This document shows positions 13,610 through 15,992 of a stretch of 15,992 nucleotides of DNA, one piece after another. The stretch's first letter is position 1; every line of letters begins with the position of its first letter. Source of the DNA: Candidatus Cloacimonadota bacterium (GTDB lineage: Bacteria > Cloacimonadota > Cloacimonadia > JGIOTU-2); contig JAGHCS010000224.1 of assembly GCA_021160355.1 (NCBI GenBank), positions 1-15,992 of the forward strand. Direction: 5' to 3'. The notes beneath the pieces are model-generated. The model did no database searches, was not told where the DNA came from, and saw only the letters and a list, made by a program, of their open reading frames with translations. Position numbers and translations under genes: made by a program.

Positions 13610-15865
13610 TTAAAACGTTGAGCCAAACTGAAAATGGAACTGCCATTTGTTATTTACTTTTCTGTCCATACCGTAGGCATAATCAAATCCGAGAAGTCCC
13701 ATGGGTGACATGATACGAACACCCATTCCAATTCCTTTTTTAAGTTTTTGCGCATTGATCTCTGAGAGGTAATTGTATGAATTTCCTGCATCAAAAAACA
13801 TCACTCCGATGATCTGATCACCCGAAATTGGGAATGTGATTTCACTGGATGTGATAAATTCTGCCTTACCTCCATCCTGATCTTCGGGAACAACACTATT
13901 ATCGGGATATCCTCGAATACCATCTGCGCCGGTACCTCCGGGATAGAAAAGTTCATCGGGCGGCACTTCTTTTGTATCGCCAAATGCTTTCACATAGCCT
14001 ACTCTCCAGCGCATACCAAGCGAGAATTTCCAGAAAAGCTTCAAATACCAGTTTGTTTGAATTATTTCTTTAATATAATTTTCACTTCCGCCAAGAATAC
14101 TTCCTGAAAGTTCTGTGTATGAGCGCACAAGCGAACCTTCACTAGGACGGAACACATTATCTCTGTCGTCTCGTTCTATGGTGAGAAAGGCAGTACTCGT
14201 CAGTATTTTTCCCCTATCAACCAGATCCTGCAGAGAAGTAGAAACATCATCATTCTTATCCAAAATACTATACTGTTTCTGGGTTATTGAATATCCCGTA
14301 GTGACCTTCGCATAATTGACCCAGGGAATCTTTGTTCCAATGCGGAAACCACCTCCGGATTTTACTACTTTATAATTATAATCTTTCCAATCATTTCTTT
14401 GATGATAGACATCTGCGCCGATCAGAACATTTGTATCATAAAAATAAGGATTGGTAAAGCTGATATCATATTCCTGCTTCGAACCGCTGAACTCCCAGGT
14501 TAATTTCAAACCCCATGCTTTTCCAAAGAGATTATTATGAGCGAAGGATAGAAATCCTGTGAGTTTATCTTCTTCGTCATAATTTACACCCATATTTGCG
14601 GTGCCGGATTCTTTGTCTTCAAGCTGGAATATGAGATCGATATCTCCGTCGTCATTTATTGGCTGGTAATCCAGCCCAATATTAGGTTCGAAAAATCCAA
14701 GATTATATATATTCCTCTGGCTTTGTATCAGCAAAGACTGCCTGAAATAATCACCCGGCACAATTGCAAGCTGCCTTCGGATGATCTTCTCTTTTGTCTT
14801 CTTATTTCCCTCGACATAGATCTGCCTGACCTTTGCGCGATTGTTTTCCTGCACAAAGATGTTGATATTTACAATATCTCCCCGGGGATTGATTTGAGGA
14901 GAGACAGTTGAATAGATATACCCCTCTTCATAATACATAGAACGTATACCATTCAGCTTTTCATCAAATTCTTCCCTGTTAAAGATCTCATTCTTTTCAA
15001 ACTTAAGCTGACGAAGAAGGATTTCTTTGCTGAATAATGTGTTACCTTCTATTGATATTGTGCCAATCCTGTATTGATTGCCTTCGTATACATTTATCGT
15101 CAGAAACAGTCGTCCGTTTTCGTCATATTTGGGTTCCCAATCAATGATTGCTGCATCAATGTACCCCTTGGAATTGTAATAATCAACAACGCGAGTCAGA
15201 TCTTCATCAAATTTTTCCTGATCGTACACTCCTGAGCGCAGAAACCCACTCTTTTTTGTCTTGATGATCCTGCGGAGTTTCTTTTCCGTAACTTTTTCAT
15301 TACCCTTGAAGCTGATCTCACGAATCACAACTTTGTTCCCTTCATTTATGACAATGGTAAGATCAATCCTGTTACTCGCTACAGGTTCTTCTTTGAAAGT
15401 GATTACCGCCAGTCTGTATCCCTTCGAAAAATAAAGTTCAAGAATTTTATTCTTGATATCAAGCTTTCGCTCACCTGACCAATAATCACCGCGAACAAGC
15501 CTGAATTGCTTCTTTATTTCATCAAGACGTATCTTTTTGTTACCGGTAATTTTCCAATCCTGTACAATTGGATATTCAGAAACCAGTATGATGATCCTCA
15601 CACCCTTGTCATCCTGAACTTTATCAATTTGAATATTGCTGAATAGCCCAAGCTTATAAATGTTCTGTATTGCTTTGGTTACCTTGTCAGGAGAAAATAT
15701 CTGTCCAAGTGCCAAGCCTGATGCAGATTTGATAAGCTGCGTGTTTACATTGATATTTCCAGTAATTTCAATATCGGAAATATAGTTATACTCGATTTGA
15801 GCAAAAGCAGATGTTGTGCAAAAAGTAAATAGAGCTACTAAAATAAAGAATCTAATTTTTTTCAT
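13610..15865 (-). CDS. bamA: Outer-membrane protein assembly factor BamA
   Basis: Core of the BAM complex, which folds beta-barrel proteins into the outer membrane. The 751-residue precursor has a signal peptide (MKKIRFF, cleavage after SAFA at about 22). Five POTRA repeats follow, at about 27-97, 98-177, 178-263, 264-343 and 344-420, each opening with an I-x-x-GN strand (for example ITGN, FKGN, VEGN) and ending in a V-x-EGN/QEN-like strand. A 16-strand type Omp85 barrel covers about 425-751, with the conserved loop motif IRGY at 650-653 (family VRGF/Y). The C-terminal residue is Phe (QFGSTF), the BAM-recognised end. The ATG at 15863-15865 lacks a clear Shine-Dalgarno. It is the first gene of the envelope operon; ompH follows after 37 bases. 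Confidence 0.96.
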   Translation of the reverse strand: MKKIRFFILVALFTFCTTSAFAQIEYNYISDIEITGNINVNTQLIKSASGLALGQIFSPDKVTKAIQNIYKLGLFSNIQIDKVQDDKGVRIIILVSEYPIVQDWKITGNKKIRLDEIKKQFRLVRGDYWSGERKLDIKNKILELYFSKGYRLAVITFKEEPVASNRIDLTIVINEGNKVVIREISFKGNEKVTEKKLRRIIKTKKSGFLRSGVYDQEKFDEDLTRVVDYYNSKGYIDAAIIDWEPKYDENGRLFLTINVYEGNQYRIGTISIEGNTLFSKEILLRQLKFEKNEIFNREEFDEKLNGIRSMYYEEGYIYSTVSPQINPRGDIVNINIFVQENNRAKVRQIYVEGNKKTKEKIIRRQLAIVPGDYFRQSLLIQSQRNIYNLGFFEPNIGLDYQPINDDGDIDLIFQLEDKESGTANMGVNYDEEDKLTGFLSFAHNNLFGKAWGLKLTWEFSGSKQEYDISFTNPYFYDTNVLIGADVYHQRNDWKDYNYKVVKSGGGFRIGTKIPWVNYAKVTTGYSITQKQYSILDKNDDVSTSLQDLVDRGKILTSTAFLTIERDDRDNVFRPSEGSLVRSYTELSGSILGGSENYIKEIIQTNWYLKLFWKFSLGMRWRVGYVKAFGDTKEVPPDELFYPGGTGADGIRGYPDNSVVPEDQDGGKAEFITSSEITFPISGDQIIGVMFFDAGNSYNYLSEINAQKLKKGIGMGVRIMSPMGLLGFDYAYGMDRKVNNKWQFHFQFGSTF

Positions 15866-15961
15866 AGTTTTATAAATTTTTATGTATGATTTATGGCATA
15901 ATTCCAGTCATCAAAATAATTAGTAAAGTTTTTTAGCAAGATATAAAATATTTCCAATATG

Positions 15962-15967
15962 ATTATA
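15962..15967 (-). promoter_or_regulatory. Possible -10 element upstream of bamA
   Basis: A perfect TATAAT reads on the minus strand at 15967-15962, about 97 bases before the bamA ATG. No good -35 lies at 16-18 bases, and the whole stretch 15866-15992 is A/T-rich, so chance matches are likely. Nothing else is recognisable there. Confidence 0.25.
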
Positions 15968-15992
15968 ATATTACTTCTTTAGCAAATTTAGC

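Noticed and set aside
1..15992. CRISPR arrays, tRNA/rRNA genes, insertion sequences or prophage
   Set aside because: I saw no regular spaced direct repeats, no tRNA cloverleaf, no transposase and no terminal inverted repeats; the short-period blocks at 376-724 lack unique spacers.

Overview
The window looks like the chromosome of a Gram-negative, LPS-making bacterium of the Fibrobacterota-Chlorobiota-Bacteroidota (FCB) group. Three things point that way. lpxC and fabZ are fused in one gene, as is typical of that group. Three exported proteins end in a type IX secretion (Por) style C-terminal sorting domain with an NPF/NPV start and a PSGIY-type end. The DNA is AT-rich with A/T-rich spacers. 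A Cloacimonadota-like or related uncultured lineage is my best guess; no rRNA or lineage marker in the window settles it.

Layout. (1) Positions 2-253 (+) are the tail of a secreted protein, closed by a strong terminator. (2) Positions 254-725 hold no gene but carry low-complexity CACGAA / TTTGCG / CTCTGCG repeat blocks and a small palindrome. (3) Positions 726-2690 (-) are kdsD (arabinose-5-phosphate isomerase, first step of KDO synthesis) followed by argF (ornithine carbamoyltransferase). (4) Positions 2983-8207 (+) run rightward from a good sigma70-type promoter: an exported M23 metallopeptidase with a sorting domain, a strange multidomain protein of unknown function carrying a duplicated Cys/His module, then the GTPase hflX, which has no ordinary start codon and appears to start at ATA. 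(5) A bidirectional terminator separates hflX from the leftward genes. (6) Positions 8262-9718 (-) are dnaN (sliding clamp) and hup (HU), with a terminator between them and a recognisable hup promoter. (7) Positions 9813-15865 (-) are a compact envelope operon transcribed bamA - ompH/skp - lpxD - lpxC/fabZ - lpxA, with three overlapping gene junctions.

How the genes fit together. LpxA, LpxC and LpxD make the lipid A precursor, FabZ supplies and balances acyl chains, KdsD starts KDO supply, and BamA with the OmpH/Skp chaperone inserts outer-membrane proteins. The rightward cluster is surface or secreted biology, with hflX at its end.

The most notable item is the 577-residue protein at 5137-6870. 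It has a Cys-rich N-terminal domain, an internal signal-anchor-like segment, two copies of a C-x2-C-x11-H-x15-H-x3-H module with identical spacing, each preceded by a Ca-binding-like Asp loop, and a sorting tail. I do not recognise the duplicated module as a named family.
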